A program made the position numbers and the translations under genes. Below, piece by piece: positions 1 to 11,876 of a stretch of DNA of 64,000 bases. Within the stretch, counting starts at the first letter, position 1. Each line of letters opens with the position of its first letter. Source of the stretch: Cymodocea nodosa (Eukaryota > Streptophyta > Magnoliopsida > Alismatales > Cymodoceaceae); contig JAZBRI010000003.1 in the NCBI GenBank assembly GCA_036874045.1, positions 7,452,501-7,516,500 of the forward strand, read 5' to 3'. The notes beneath the pieces are model-generated. The model worked only from the letters and a program-made list of their open reading frames with translations, was not told where the DNA came from and ran no database searches.

Positions 1-1783
1 AGTAAACAAATAATTTTTATAAATTAGATATTAAATTTAATTTATTTTTTAACTGTAATTATATAGTGTCTATTATATTTATGTATAAATACAGGTCAAT
101 CCTATAATGACTGAGTAAAAATTGTATATTATTTTGATTTTTATAACTAGATTTTTATGTGTTAAATTATGCATTCTATTAACTTACTGCTAACTTAATG
201 GACTTAATTTATGGAGTTATAGTTAACTCAACAGACTATCTTCGTGAACTAAAGTTAACTCCACAAGTCTAATTAGTGATTTCCAATTAGATTTTGTTAT
301 TCACAAAGGAATTCGGTCATCTATTAGGCAGTTCCACAAAATGTAAATAACATCAATTAAGCTTTTTAATATTAGTTCATCTAGTATTTATCATTATTCA
401 ACACTAACATTCAAATATTTAAAACATTAATTATTAAGATTTTGAGTATTTTGTACAAATCAATTTTAATAATCAATAAAATTATTTTCTATTTTCTTAA
501 TCAAATAAATATGAAACATTCACAAAACTAACAATAATAACATCAATCATGATACAAAACAAATAATATAACATATATGTGTTAACTATAAAAATAGATA
601 ATTCATTTTGTTTTTGTTTTGATATATTCCTGAAGATGAATGAAAGGTGAAATATAGAAATTCTCTATTTACAGTAAAAACTTCTGTCACTACATACGAT
701 GCAATTACACCACTGAAAACTTAATCACTTATAATCACGCCTTCTCGCCTTATAATCACGAACCAAGACTTGTAAGTTGATCTCCTCTTCAATATAATGG
801 CATCAACCTGAAACCAAGACTAGAAGTTTTACAATCTCCTATAATATGATTTAGTGCTTGGTGAAAATAGCTTTCCTTTTTGTGACATGATCACTCCTTA
901 TAGTGATTGTTAGTCACTATGTTTAGCTCGGAATCAACCCGACATCCGGAAAGTAACTTCATAGACCTCTGATGATTAGTGATTGATGGTAGTATTGTGG
1001 AGCTTCAGGGAACTACTAACGCTTCATATAGTTAGCACGGTTCTCCACCCTTTTCTTCATTCTTCTCCTCTTCTTTTTATATTTCTTTGGTAGTAACTAC
1101 CTCTACCTAAATGATCGGTTGAATTTCTTTCATTCGTATCAACGATGGTGATTTATTCTTCATTCTGCGATTTAAATCTTGTGTGCTACGTGCAATTGTG
1201 GTTTTTCTTCGAATTTTCTGTTTCTATAACTGCTTCACATTTAAATATTAGAAAATAACTAGTCTGTGAAGTTAGTGTAATTCAACGGACTTCCCTCATT
1301 GACTTAACTATTAACTTAACGGACTTCCCTCCTTGACTTAACTATTAACTCAATGGACTTACCTCATTAAGTAAAGTTTAACTCAATGAACCTGATATAA
1401 AATAATAAAATAAAATATGTGCAACTTACGTGTTATAATAAAACATTTAAATTCACACATGCATACTTCTAACTTAACAAGTTTTTACACCTTTAAACTT
1501 CTAACTCAATGAGTTGTTAACGTACACCTATACATGATATATATATATATACAAATAAAACAAATCATGCTTAATATTATAAAACCACACTTATATCAGG
1601 TTTTCAATCTTTTAGAAATGATATTTAATTAACGTTAATTTCTTGAAATTATGCACATTATATAATTAAGGCATATAATTATGCAATTGTAATATAATAA
1701 CTTAATTCTCATATGATAAGCTAAATATTATGTAATTAATCATTATTTAATTATTAATATTATGCACTTTTTTATTCTAAACA
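1..1783 (-). repeat. Ty3/gypsy-type LTR, 3' LTR of element A (cut by window edge)
   Basis: On the minus strand this LTR begins with TGTTTAGAATAAAAAAGTGC at 1783 and runs off the window at position 1. The same family occurs at 4455, 9184, 16153, 18213, 37035 and 39193. The family is bounded by TGTTTAG...CTAAACA, as shown by the copy at 16153-18116. A purine-rich tract lies directly next to it at 1784-1800, read on the minus strand, as expected for the 3' LTR of a minus-strand element. It carries several imperfect inverted copies of AACTCAACGG / CCGTTGAGTT. Confidence 0.8.
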
Positions 1784-3680
1784 CTTCCTCTATATCTAAC
1801 TTTTACCGGTCTCTTAGCAAACTAATAAAGTTTAATTAATTGGTCTTTCTAAAATACTAGAACTATTTCTTTTCTTCATAAATCAGTATTCCTTATAGAA
1901 AATATTTCTTTATCTTGTATCTTCATAATACTAAGATTAGATTAATATAAAGATATTCTCTACAATTCAGTAATCCAATTTAACATTGTTTTTCCTCTTC
2001 AACCTGCAAATATATTTCAAAAATACATAAATTACATATAAAATATATTGACATAAAATAGGTAGTAGTTATACTATCAATTTTTTTTCAAACATCTGTT
2101 ATCCTAAATTTTCCCATATGATTTCCAAAATAAATTTCAATTGCATACAAGTCAAATCACAATTCAACTCAATATGATTAAAATAAGAAGAATCATGAAG
2201 TGTATTTCAAATAAACAACTTCAAAAGTCTAATCTAGATTCACCCTTCAGTAGTCATAAATGATAGATAATCTACTCAATTCAAAAGATATTTGTACTTT
2301 TAATAAAACACTTTCATCTTTTTAGAACAATATATGCATATTTTTACTTTAAAAGTTAATTTAAAAAGCTTGAATCATACAAGAACTTTCTAGTGTACCC
2401 ATGTATCGAACTTTCAATCAACAATTCCAGATCTGATTAGGACCTTAGGTTGTTAGATATAAAAGTCCTTTTTCAGGTCAATAATCCTTGCATACCTATA
2501 TGCTTAAGTGCAAAATACTCGTGATCAAGCAAATCAATAAACTCTCAAAGTTTTTCAATTTATCCTCATTTTTTCTTTTCACATAGTATATATATGTATT
2601 TCATTAATACAGATGTAGTAAAGCACAAATCTTATATAATCCTACTTTTACAATCTACTAAAAAATATGAATTCATATCAATAAGCTCATACTTTTTCTA
2701 TAGTTTAATATGATTTACACATAAATCATTCTACAAGTTTAATCAATCAAATTAAATGTATCTTTGATCATATGCATTTCATTCAATCTAAAAATCGATC
2801 ATTTCAGCTCTTTCAAGATTTCAGATAATTTTTTGAATTTCAATTAAGCATTCTGAGTTCACTTTAAAATTGTAAAATTGTTAAACTCATAAAATTCAGT
2901 AAAACACATAAGATAATCCATATATGTAAATATATATTTACTAAGATATCTTATAATTGATATATGAAAAAAAAAAATTACCAGATTCAGCTATCGAAAG
3001 GTTTCAGATAATTTTCAAATAGTTATAGTGAATTTTCAAAAAGTTGTAGTAAAATTCATAAAAAAAAATATCAAATTCTATAGAAATTTGCAAAGCAATC
3101 CTAATTCCTACAATTGACAAGATTACTTCAATTTTAATCTAATTACCTCTCACCCATACTTACATTTTGCATTCTCTTCAATGTAAAAGAATTGCAAAAA
3201 ATATAGTGTATGATATTAGGCATGATAAACTATTTCGTTAATTTAACACCTTTGTTGAGTTAATAAATAACTCCACGAACTGTGTATGAATATAAATTCA
3301 AGATAAGTAAGTTTGTTGAGTTAATAAATAACTCCACAAACTGTGCATGAATATAAATTCAAGATAAGTAATTAATCGCATACCTTATTCTTTTATATCT
3401 CCATTAATATCTTTCGACTTTTGATTCTGAAAAACTTTTCATTCACACATAAAAGTAAAGCATATAACAAAATAACAACTAACAATAAAACATATATTAT
3501 TAAATATATGCATTGTGTGGAACCCAGGCTCTTATACTAGTTGGTTTCTCAAGATAGATACCAACAAACTGGATTGATATTTTGTTTTTCTTGTAAGATA
3601 AATAAAACATAAACTAAAGTTTTTCTTTCTTTCTTTTGTTAAAATAAATGTAAAATACATAAAACATTAAAAATACAAAA
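1784..3680 (-). other. 3' noncoding region of element A
   Basis: This segment lies between the F-box-type ORF and the 3' LTR of element A. Read on the minus strand it parallels 35283-37034 of element B. In particular 2380-2550 is the reverse complement of a conserved stretch (ACGAGCCTTTTGTACTTGAG and flanks) found at about 24080-24290 and 36345-36530. The stretch near 3518-3590 matches the segment just after the F-box ORF of element B. No credible ORF is present. The minus-strand end is a degenerate polypurine tract abutting the LTR. Confidence 0.65.
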
Positions 3681-4454
3681 TCACAGTTTAAGAATATAAC
3701 GAAAAGTAGTGACAAATAGAATAAACATATCAATCCAAGCAAAACTTTTAGGCATTATTCTCATTGCTATTAATTTTATTTTAATGTAGTCTACTTTCCT
3801 TTTTAATTTATAAATTTGCAATATGTTATCAACACTAAATATGAGAATATTACCATTAATGAAATGAAATACAGAAAGGGATCCTCTTTTTGTCCAAGAT
3901 AATGTAGTTGTTTCTATTTCCACATATATTTCAATATATTCATCTTCCCACTTCCATTCATTTAAGTCTTTTATAATCCATATTTAAAATTTCATCACTT
4001 CATCCCACCATCTTACTAGACATAAAGTAGGATCATCAAATTCATTATACCATACTCCTAATTGAATTTTATCATTTTCTACAAATGGTAGTTCAACTAT
4101 AATTTATCATAACAGTCTATGCTCACTATGTATAAATTAGATCTGAATGCAACTGATATATCTGTGACTAGATATATATATCCATCAAATATCACATGAG
4201 TATTGTTAACTAATGCTTTCTCTCCTAGATATATCATAATATTTTCCTTCCAAGATCTATTCATAAAATTATAAATACTTAAACACAATCTTTCATCCCA
4301 ATTTCTAGTTGGTCTCCAATAAAATAATTTTTCAAGAATAGTTGAATTCTTATTAGAAAATATTAATGTTATCTCACAGTTTTCAGTTAGTACTTCAAAC
4401 ATATTAGGTCTTCCTATATTCCATTCTTCTCTAGTGATAGGATTTTATTCGATT
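3681..4454 (-). pseudogene. F-box-type protein ORF of element A, C-terminal part, broken
   Basis: This is the minus-strand homologue of the F-box protein ORF at 34149-35282. It starts in the middle of that protein (NPITREEWNIGRP) and continues to the C-terminus (SFAWIDMFILFV). The F-box itself is missing because an LTR fragment of the same family abuts at 4455. Reading is in two main blocks, 4454-4097 and 3923-3681. Between them lie a stop near 4097, a frame change and a further stop. Tryptophan codons are kept at the three positions where the element B copy has stops, which identifies those stops as later mutations. The C-terminal region looks like the beta-rich substrate-binding half of plant F-box proteins; that role is inferred, with no named subfamily recognised. 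Confidence 0.6.
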
Positions 4455-5249
4455 TGTTTTGTTTACTTATATATGTAGATTTACTTAAAAACTTTGTTTG
4501 ACAAACAATTTTTACAAATTAGATATTAAATCCAATTTATTTGTAACTGCAAGTGCACAACGTCTATTGTATTTATGTGCAAATACAAATCGATCCCACA
4601 AAGATTAAATAAAAATTACGTATCATTTTAATTTTTATAACTAGAGTTTCATGTATTTTAAATTACACACTCCATTGACTTACTGTTAACTCAATAGACT
4701 TAGTTTGTAAAGTTATAGTTAACTCAATGAACTATCCTCGTAGACTTAAGTTAACTCTACGAGACTACTTAGTAATTTCCAATTAAATGTTACTATTCAC
4801 AGAGGAATTCTATCATCTATTGGGTGGTTCACAAAATGTAAATAACATCAATTACACTTTTAATATTAGTTAATCTGGAATTTATCATTAATCAACACTA
4901 ATATTCAAATATTTTGAATAATAACCATTAAGATTTTGGGTATTTTATACGAATCAATTTCAGTAATCACTAAAACTATTTCCTATGTTCTGAATCAAAT
5001 AAATATGAAATATTCACGATACTGATAATGATAACCTTAATCATAATACAAAACAAATACTACAATATATAAATGCTAACTATAGATATAGATAATTAGT
5101 TTTGTTTTGATATGTTCCTGAAGATGAACGAAATGTGAAATGTAGAAATTCTCAATTAACTGTAAAAACTTCCGTCATTACATGCAACACGATTACACCA
5201 CTGAAAACTTAATCACTTATAATCATGCCTCCTCTCCCTATAGAATCGC
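4455..5249 (-). repeat. Gypsy-type LTR fragment inside the F-box ORF remnant
   Basis: The fragment begins TGTTTTGTTTAC on the plus strand, matching the CA-terminal end of this LTR family read backwards. It follows the family for about 795 bases up to the segment CTCTCCCTATAGAATCGCA. It stops there, and the remaining kilobase of the LTR is absent. Its left edge interrupts the F-box ORF of element A, so it is a later insertion or a rearrangement product. No target duplication can be identified because the right half is missing. Confidence 0.65.
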
Positions 5250-5987
5250 ATGTCAAGCATAACTATTCGAGCTTTTTGGAAAGTTATAAGATAATTGTTC
5301 GAGTTTTTGGAAAGTTATAAATCTAACTATCCGATAATCAAATGGAATCAGAAGGTTGTATAAAAAACAATATGCAGAACGATAACTTACCATATTTGGG
5401 ACTAGTATATTAGTAAGTACAACAGGACAAAAGTCGTTAGAAGAAATATGATCGTTATACCCTTTGGTATATATGATCAGTAAATGTGAAAACAAAGTAG
5501 AACATTGATCATATACATCCATACACCAAGCTCTATAGAAATCAAAGAAATACTTCGAATTCAAGATCACCAAGTGCAAATACAAGTGAAGAGTTCTCTA
5601 TGCCATAAATCTCTGTTTGATTCAAGTTGGTGGTTTGCTGAAGTTTTTAACCTTAAAACTTAAGAGATAGTTTTGGTTAGAGCTACACAACTAGAAAGCT
5701 TTGATTGATTGGTTGGTTCTTGCTTTGACCTTAAAGCAAGTAATTGTAAGTTCTAAAAAGTTAGTAAAGCTCAAGTATCCCTTAGGAGTGGACTAGCTGT
5801 TAGTGGTGAACCACCTAAAAATTCCTTTGTGAATTATCTACACTTACTTTGTACTTCACTAAGAAGATAATTTTATACTTGCTAAAATTTACCTGCAATC
5901 AACCATTTATTGTTCAATCTTAAACTCATTTAAAAATCATTAAATATTACCATTCACCCCCCTCTAGTAAGCCATTAGGTCCTAACA
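5250..5987 (+). repeat. Ty1/copia LTR fragment, plus orientation
   Basis: The 3' end reads ACCCCCCTCTAG...CCTAACA|ATT, the usual end of a Sirevirus-type LTR just before the primer binding site. It resembles the LTR at 11877-13398, read on the minus strand, in the stretch 'AGTGGACTAGCT...GGTGAACCACCTAAAA'. The first 100 bases carry AACTATCCGA-type motifs seen in the other LTRs. At 5987/5988 it abuts reverse transcriptase of a minus-strand copia element instead of a primer binding site. It is therefore inserted in, or rearranged onto, opposite-strand DNA. Whether 5250 is its true start (TGTCAAGC) is uncertain. Confidence 0.6.
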
Positions 5988-6770
5988 ATTCTCAAGTTTG
6001 GTATTTAAACTCATAGGTATACTTGCAGGTTTGATGTTTTCAAAACCAAATTTCTTAAGTATTTCCTTACAGTATTTTTCTCGATTAACAAAGATATCAT
6101 TTCTCACTTGATGAATTTGTAGCCCTAAGAAAAACTTTAATTCTCCCATTAGGCTTATTTCAAATTGATTCTTCATTAGATTTTGAAATTCATGACATAG
6201 TTTTTCAAATGTTACCTTAAAAATAATATCATCAACATAGATTTGAACAATCAACATGTGTATATTAATAATTTTAATAAACAAACTGTTGTCTACTTTG
6301 CCTATGCTGAAATCATTATCAGTTAAAAACTTTTTCAATTTCTTATACCATACCTTAGGTGCCTGTTTCAGACCATATAAAGCTTTGTTTAATCTATAAA
6401 TATTATCTCATTTTTCTTCATCTTCAAATCTGAGGGGCTGCTTGACAAATACCTCTTCTTATATTTCTCCATTTAGAAATGCACTCTTTACATTCATTTG
6501 AAAAAGTTTTATTTTCATACTACTTGCAAAAGGAAGCAACATTCTAATAGCTTCAATTCTAACAACTAATGCAAATGTTTCTTCATAATCTATTCCTTCT
6601 TGCTGATTGTATCCTTGTGCAATAAGTCGAGCTTTGTTTCTTACTATATTTCCTTCATCATTCAGTTTGTTTCTAAAAGCTCATTTAGTCTCAATGATGG
6701 TTTTTCCTATTGGTTTCTTTACTAATTCCTAGATATTATTTTTCTGGAACTGATTTAATTCTACCTACAT
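5988..6770 (-). pseudogene. copia-1 reverse transcriptase, 3'-truncated
   Basis: Minus-strand reading gives the Ty1/copia RT (RVT_2 type). The block around 6220-6245 encodes YVDDII, the catalytic YxDD motif. It is followed by 'ELKFFLGLQIHQ' and 'KYCKEILKKFGF', the usual sequence after the active site. Upstream, between 6770 and 6340, the N-terminal RT is recognisable but broken by stops and frame changes. The frame ends just after 'SIPMSLNTKL', where the plus-strand LTR fragment begins, so the connection and RNase H domains are lost. In a live element this domain would copy the RNA genome inside virus-like particles. Confidence 0.85.
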
Positions 6771-7179
6771 AGTCATGGTCCAGTAATTGTCCTTACAAGC
6801 TTCATCAACTGATTTTGGTTCAAATTCTAATACAAATACACAATAATTGCATATATCTTGTGTCTTACTTCTTGTTTGCACTCCTTTGTTTATGTTTCCA
6901 ATTATTTGCTCTATTGGATTATCTAATATGAATTTCCAAGTATGTTCATTCTGATTTAATGCTTGAGATTTGGATTTTAGCTTGCTTGTCTTCATAGTCT
7001 TTATTTTCATTTTCACTTTCACTTTCAATTTTCAAATTTTTCATACTTTGAATCAGATCTTCATCAAACTAAACGTTTATTGTTTCCTCTACTCTTCTTT
7101 CTTTATTAAAGTATACCATGTAGGCTTTGCTTCTAGAAGAATAGCCAACTTATATTGCAGGTTCTGATCTTGAATCAAA

Positions 7180-7950
7180 CTTATCTTTAACATCTCTAGT
7201 GTTTAAGACATAACATTTACATCCGAATGTCTTAAAATATTCAACATTTGGTATTTTATCATTCCATAACTCAAATGGTGTTTTGTTTAGAATAAACCTA
7301 ATATGAGCTCTATTTGAGATGTAGCATGTTATACCAATAGCTTCAGCTTAAAGAAATTTTGGTAGATTTGCAGCATTCAACATTATTCTAGTCATTTCTT
7401 GTAAAGTTCTATTTTTCCTTTCTACCACTTCATTTTGTGCGAGAGTCCTAGGGCATGAGAATTCATGAAGAATTCCAAGGTTATTGCACAAATTTTCAAA
7501 TTCTAAATTCTCAAATTCTCCTCCATATCACTTCTAATTCTTTTTCTGGTTAGGTTCTTTTGATTCTGAACTCTTAAGCAGAAATTTCTAAACTTAGTGC
7601 ATGCTTCACTTTTATGAGCTAGAAAAATAACCCAAGTGTGTCTAGAATAATCATCAACAATAACAAGAGTATATTTCCGTCCTCCTAGACTTAAGGTTTG
7701 TGTGGGATCAAAAAGATCCATATGCAATAGTTCTAAAGGCTTCCTAGTATCTATATCAGATTTGCTATGCAATGAACTTCTTTTTTGTTTCCCTAACATG
7801 CAATCACCATAGATCTTATCTTTTCTGAACTTTAACTTAGGGATTCCTTTTGCAAGATCATATTTAGACAGCTTTTTGATGGTTTTCATGTTCACATGTC
7901 CAAGCCTCTTATGTCATAACCAATTATCTTCACTAGATGCTACCAAATAG
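7180..7950 (-). pseudogene. copia-1 integrase, broken
   Basis: The minus strand encodes a copia integrase core. 'LELLHMDLFDPTQTLSLGGRKYT' carries the first catalytic Asp, 'RSDMEENL' the second, and 'QNEVVERKNRTLQEM' the Glu of the DD35E triad (about 7420-7450). A GAG-pre-integrase segment with a zinc-binding C-x2-C remnant precedes it near 7800-7950. Stops and at least one frame change separate the second Asp from the Glu. The region after it (7180-7400) matches the C-terminal 'FGCKCYVLNT...VGYSSRSKAY' block of copia integrases. Confidence 0.8.
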
Positions 7951-7999
7951 GAATCATTTGCAGTATTTTCACATGGGAAGTTTAATGTATATATTGAAC

Positions 8000-8330
8000 T
8001 ATTTCTATAACAAGTAAATTTTATTTCATTTGTAGTTTGATTAATAATATAATATTTTCAACAGTAAATAAAATATTATATCCTTTATTACACAATTGTC
8101 CTACACTTAGTAAATTTTGTTTTAATCCATTAACATGTAAAACATTTTCAATTCTACCATTTTCAGATACAATGTTTCCTATTGCAGTAATTCTACATTT
8201 TTCATTGTTTCCAAACTTAATAGATCCTAAATTACAATTTTTAACTGAATCAAGAAGTCTTTTCTTACCTATCATATGCTTTAAACATCCACTATCCACA
8301 ATCCATTTTGTTGTTTATGCTTGGAGCTCC
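8000..8330 (-). pseudogene. copia-1 aspartic protease remnant
   Basis: The minus strand reads 'WIVDSGCLKHMIGKK', the pepsin-like active-site block of Ty1/copia proteases with an intact D-S-G triplet. It is followed by 'NVLHVNGLKQNLLSVGQLC', the conserved downstream block. This protease would release gag, integrase and RT from the polyprotein. Frame continuity with the flanking gag and integrase is broken. Copia-2 has the same block with the triplet changed to D-N-R. Confidence 0.75.
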
Positions 8331-8339
8331 TTGCCATCC

Positions 8340-9183
8340 TACATGTCATACTGAGATTAAGGCTTTTGATACCCAAATTTTCTTGGGTTCACTAAAGTTA
8401 GTCCTTAAAACATTGAATTCATTGCATCTTGGTAGTCACATATGACCAAATCTTCTTTTGATAGCAAACATCTCTGTAAGATCGAATCATGCTATCACAA
8501 TAAGGTACTTCTTATGGTATAGCATACCCAAGGTTATATTTAATGTTATTTTGTCTTCGAGATCCTATAATTTTATCTAATCTTTTTTGTCCCTATGTAA
8601 ACTTGTATACATTATTTTTCAGATCAAAGATTTCAACTAACAAGTTTTTATTTTCTTCTTTTAGTTCAAAATTATAATAGTTATTTATCTATCTTAGTTT
8701 TTAACTCTCTATTTTCAACAAGAGCTTTTTCTAACTAAACAAAAGAATCTTCTAAACAATTATTTAAACTTTTGATATCTTTCTTATATTCTTTACATTT
8801 AACATATAAACTATTTAATGTACAAAGAATGCTACTTATATCTAAATCACTTTCTTCATTTTCTAAATAATAAGGTGATGTAGAGCATACCTCCTATGTT
8901 GTGAAGCACACGTTTGTTGCTGCCTCCTCTTCAGAATATGAGGAACTACTTGATGAACTGCTGTCATCCCAAGTAGCTTTCAATGCCATTTTTCTCTTGC
9001 TCTTCCATATTTTCTTCTTTTCATGATGATCCTCTTCAGTTTGTAGTGGACAAAAGGCTTGTATGTGTCCTTGCCTTTTGCATTTGAAGCATGTAAAAAC
9101 CTGTTTGGGGTTGTTAAGTTAATTCTTAAACTTGCTTATACAATGGCACTAGAAGACTTGTATTGGATTTGTGAACTTATATT
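8340..9183 (-). pseudogene. copia-1 gag, C-terminal half with CCHC knuckle
   Basis: Near 9050-9095 the minus strand encodes CFKCKRQGHIQAFC, a CX2CX4HX4C zinc knuckle for RNA binding. It is followed by 'KATWDDSSSSSS', the acidic-serine linker typical of Sirevirus gag. Downstream (8600-8880) is a lysine- and leucine-rich stretch of coiled-coil character, comparable to 19200-20180 of copia-2. Several stops are present. The N-terminal half lies beyond the solo LTR at 11036-11823. Confidence 0.75.
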
Positions 9184-11035
9184 TGTTAAACGGTGCCAGA
9201 AATGCTTGTTTAATTTGCTTTTATGCTTATATAAATAATTACTTTTAGAAGTAAACAAACAACCTTTTACACAAATTAGATATTAATTCCAATTTATGTT
9301 TTAACTGCAAGTGCACTGTATTTATTGTATTTGTGTGCAAGTACAGGTTAATCTCACAAAGATTGAGTAAGAATTGTATATTGTTCTGATTTTTATATTG
9401 GAGTTTATATATGTTTAGTAAGCACTCCGTTGAGTTACAGTTAACACAACGGACTAACCTCATGAACTTAAATTAACTCCACGAGTCTATCTTTCCAGTT
9501 AAATACTGCTATTTATAGAGGAATTTGGCCTGGTTCCATAGAATGTAAATAACATCAATTAAGCTCTTTAATGTTAGTTAATATTAGATTTATCATTAAG
9601 CAACACTAACATTCAGATATTTCAAATAGTAACCATTAAAATCTTTAAGTATCTGGAATGAATCAATTTCAGTAAACAATAACACTATTTTATATTTTCT
9701 AAATCAAACAAACATAAAATATTCACAATACTGACAATGATAACATTAATCACAATACAACACTTTAATACTAAATGTAAACAAAGATAATTTGTTGTTT
9801 TTGGTATTTTTGTTTTGATATGTTCCTGAAGATGAATAAAAGGTGAAATGTAAAAATCTCTATCAATAGTAAAAATTTCTGTCACTACATGCGACGCGAT
9901 TACACTACTGAAAATTTAACCACTTACAATCTTGCCTCCTCTCCCTATAGAATCGCAAATCCAAAATTGTAAGATGATCTCCTCTTCAGCATACTAGCAT
10001 CAATCTGAAACCAATGCTAGAAGCTTTATGATCTCTTGAGATATGAGTCGATGCTTGGTGAAAATAGCTTCCCTTCCCACGACACGATCACTCCTCGTAG
10101 TGGTTGTCAATTATCGTGTTTGGCTCAGAATTGACCCGACATTAGGAAAGTATCATCACAGACCTTCGATAGTTGGTGATTTTGGTAGTGGTGTGGAGCT
10201 TCAAGAAACTTCTGATGCTGCCTATAGTTAACGTAGTTCTCCACCTCTACACGCACACTTTCTTCGTCTTTTTCCTCTTCTTTTATATTTCTTTCAGTAA
10301 TAACTACTTCTACTTAAATGATCAGTTGGATTTCCTTCATTCATATCAACGATGGTGATTTCTTCTTCTTTCCACGAGTGAATTCCTACATGATACATGC
10401 AATCGTGGTTTTCCTTTGAATGTCCTATTTCTACCACTACTACAATAGCATATTAGAAAATAAATGGTCCATGGAGTTACAGATAACTCAACAGAGTTAC
10501 TTCATTGATTTAACTATAAAACACGTGCAATAAAGAAATAACTTATAAGCTACTAACACAATGCATTACCTTAGTATATATTCAAGTAACTCAACGCATA
10601 TAGTTATACTAACTTAACGAGTTAAACATGTGCATCTCACGTGATATAATAAAGCATTTAAATTCAATACTTGCATAATTCTAACTTAACGAGTTCAGAT
10701 ATACAACTTACGATTTTTACTCACTAACTCAACGAGTTGTTACTGTGTACCTGAATATTCTTTTAGCATTTAAAACATAATTGTCCAGTACTTTAAATAT
10801 AACTCTCCAAAATAACAGAAAATTTGGATACTTAAGAATTAAAAAGCCTGTAATTCATCGACAATTCAGAAATATACTTAATTAACATTAATTCCCTGAA
10901 ATTATGCAGATTCCTTCATTAAAGCATATAACAATGCAATTATAACATAATGTCTTAATTCTCATATGATAAGCTAAATATTATGCAATTAACCATCATT
11001 TAATCGTTAACATTATGCACTTTTCATTGTAAATA
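9184..11035 (-). repeat. Gypsy-type solo LTR inside copia-1 gag
   Basis: This is a full-length copy of the 1.8-2.1 kb LTR family. The plus-strand left end is TGTTAAACGGTGCC and the right end is GCACTTTTCATTGTAAATA. Copia-1 gag continues on both sides: UBN2 domain to the right, CCHC knuckle to the left. No internal gypsy sequence is present, so it is a solo LTR. The termini are mutated relative to the 16153-18116 copy. I could not find a convincing 5-bp target duplication, and the edges may be off by several bases. Confidence 0.75.
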
Positions 11036-11823
11036 GAACCATGTTCTTGGAAGTGATTGTCTAGTTGTTTTTCTTCATAAACTTTCTAAAATTTCTAGCT
11101 TGACAGTATGATTTCATCATTTGAACTTTGTACTTCTTTATTTGAAGGAAAAACAATTTCCTTTTTCTTTTCAGTCTTCTTCTCAACAGTTCCTTCTTAT
11201 TCCTTTCAGTCTTTTATCTAAACTTCGTAGACTAGTAGATTGCCCAACAACTCTTCAACAGTGTAGTTGTTAAGATCCTTAGAGTCTTGAATTGAAGTAG
11301 ACTTCTGTTTTCACTCTACAGTTAAGCTTCTCAAAATTTTCCATACCTGTTCACACATAGAAAATTTCTTTCCCAAGCCTCTAAGACTGTTAACGATTTC
11401 AATAAATCTTGAAAGCATTTCAGTAATAGATTCATTCTCATTCATCTTAAATAATTCTAACTTTCTCAATAAGATGCTTATTTTAGTGTCCTTTACTTGG
11501 CTAATGTCTTCATGTGTGACTTGAAGAATTTTCTAAGCTTCGTGTGCTAATTTACATGCAGATACCTTATTATATTGTTTAACTATAAATGCACAATATA
11601 TAGTATTCAGCCCTCGAGCATCTAACTGGATAATTCTCTCATCCTCCTTAGTCAAATCCATAACATTACTGGTAGGAAGTGTAATTCCAAGAACAATAAT
11701 CTTCCAAAGTTTTACATCAGAACTCTAGAGGAAACACTCCATTCTATTCTTCCAATAATTATAATTAGAATCATCAAATAGAGGAGGCCTGTAGATGTTT
11801 TACCCTTGAGCAAATTGTGCCAT
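11036..11823 (-). pseudogene. copia-1 gag, N-terminal half (UBN2-type domain)
   Basis: The minus strand starts ATGGCACAATTT at 11823 and encodes a typical plant copia gag. Recognisable blocks are 'PPLFDDSNYNYWKNRMECFL', 'KILQVTHEDISQVKDTKIS', 'LELFKMNENESITEMLSRF' and 'IVNSLRGLGKKFSMCEQVWK', with 'DLNNYTVEELLGNLLVYE' at the end. This is the gag-polypeptide / UBN2 domain that builds the particle. Stops interrupt it at several positions. The start was chosen because it is the first Met after the primer binding site. Confidence 0.8.
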
Positions 11824-11862
11824 TTAATCTAGATGGTTAAATCTTTTACAAGGATTAACCTA

Positions 11863-11874
11863 GCTCTAATACCA
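11863..11874 (-). other. Primer binding site of copia-1
   Basis: The minus strand reads TGGTATTAGAGC, one transition away from TGGTATCAGAGC. That sequence is the copia primer site complementary to the 3' part of initiator tRNA-Met. It lies 2 bases after the LTR end, between LTR and gag, as expected. Confidence 0.85.
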
Positions 11875-11876
11875 AT

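Noticed and set aside
5253-5585. 110-codon minus-strand ORF
   Set aside because: It is antisense to a copia LTR fragment and has no domain.
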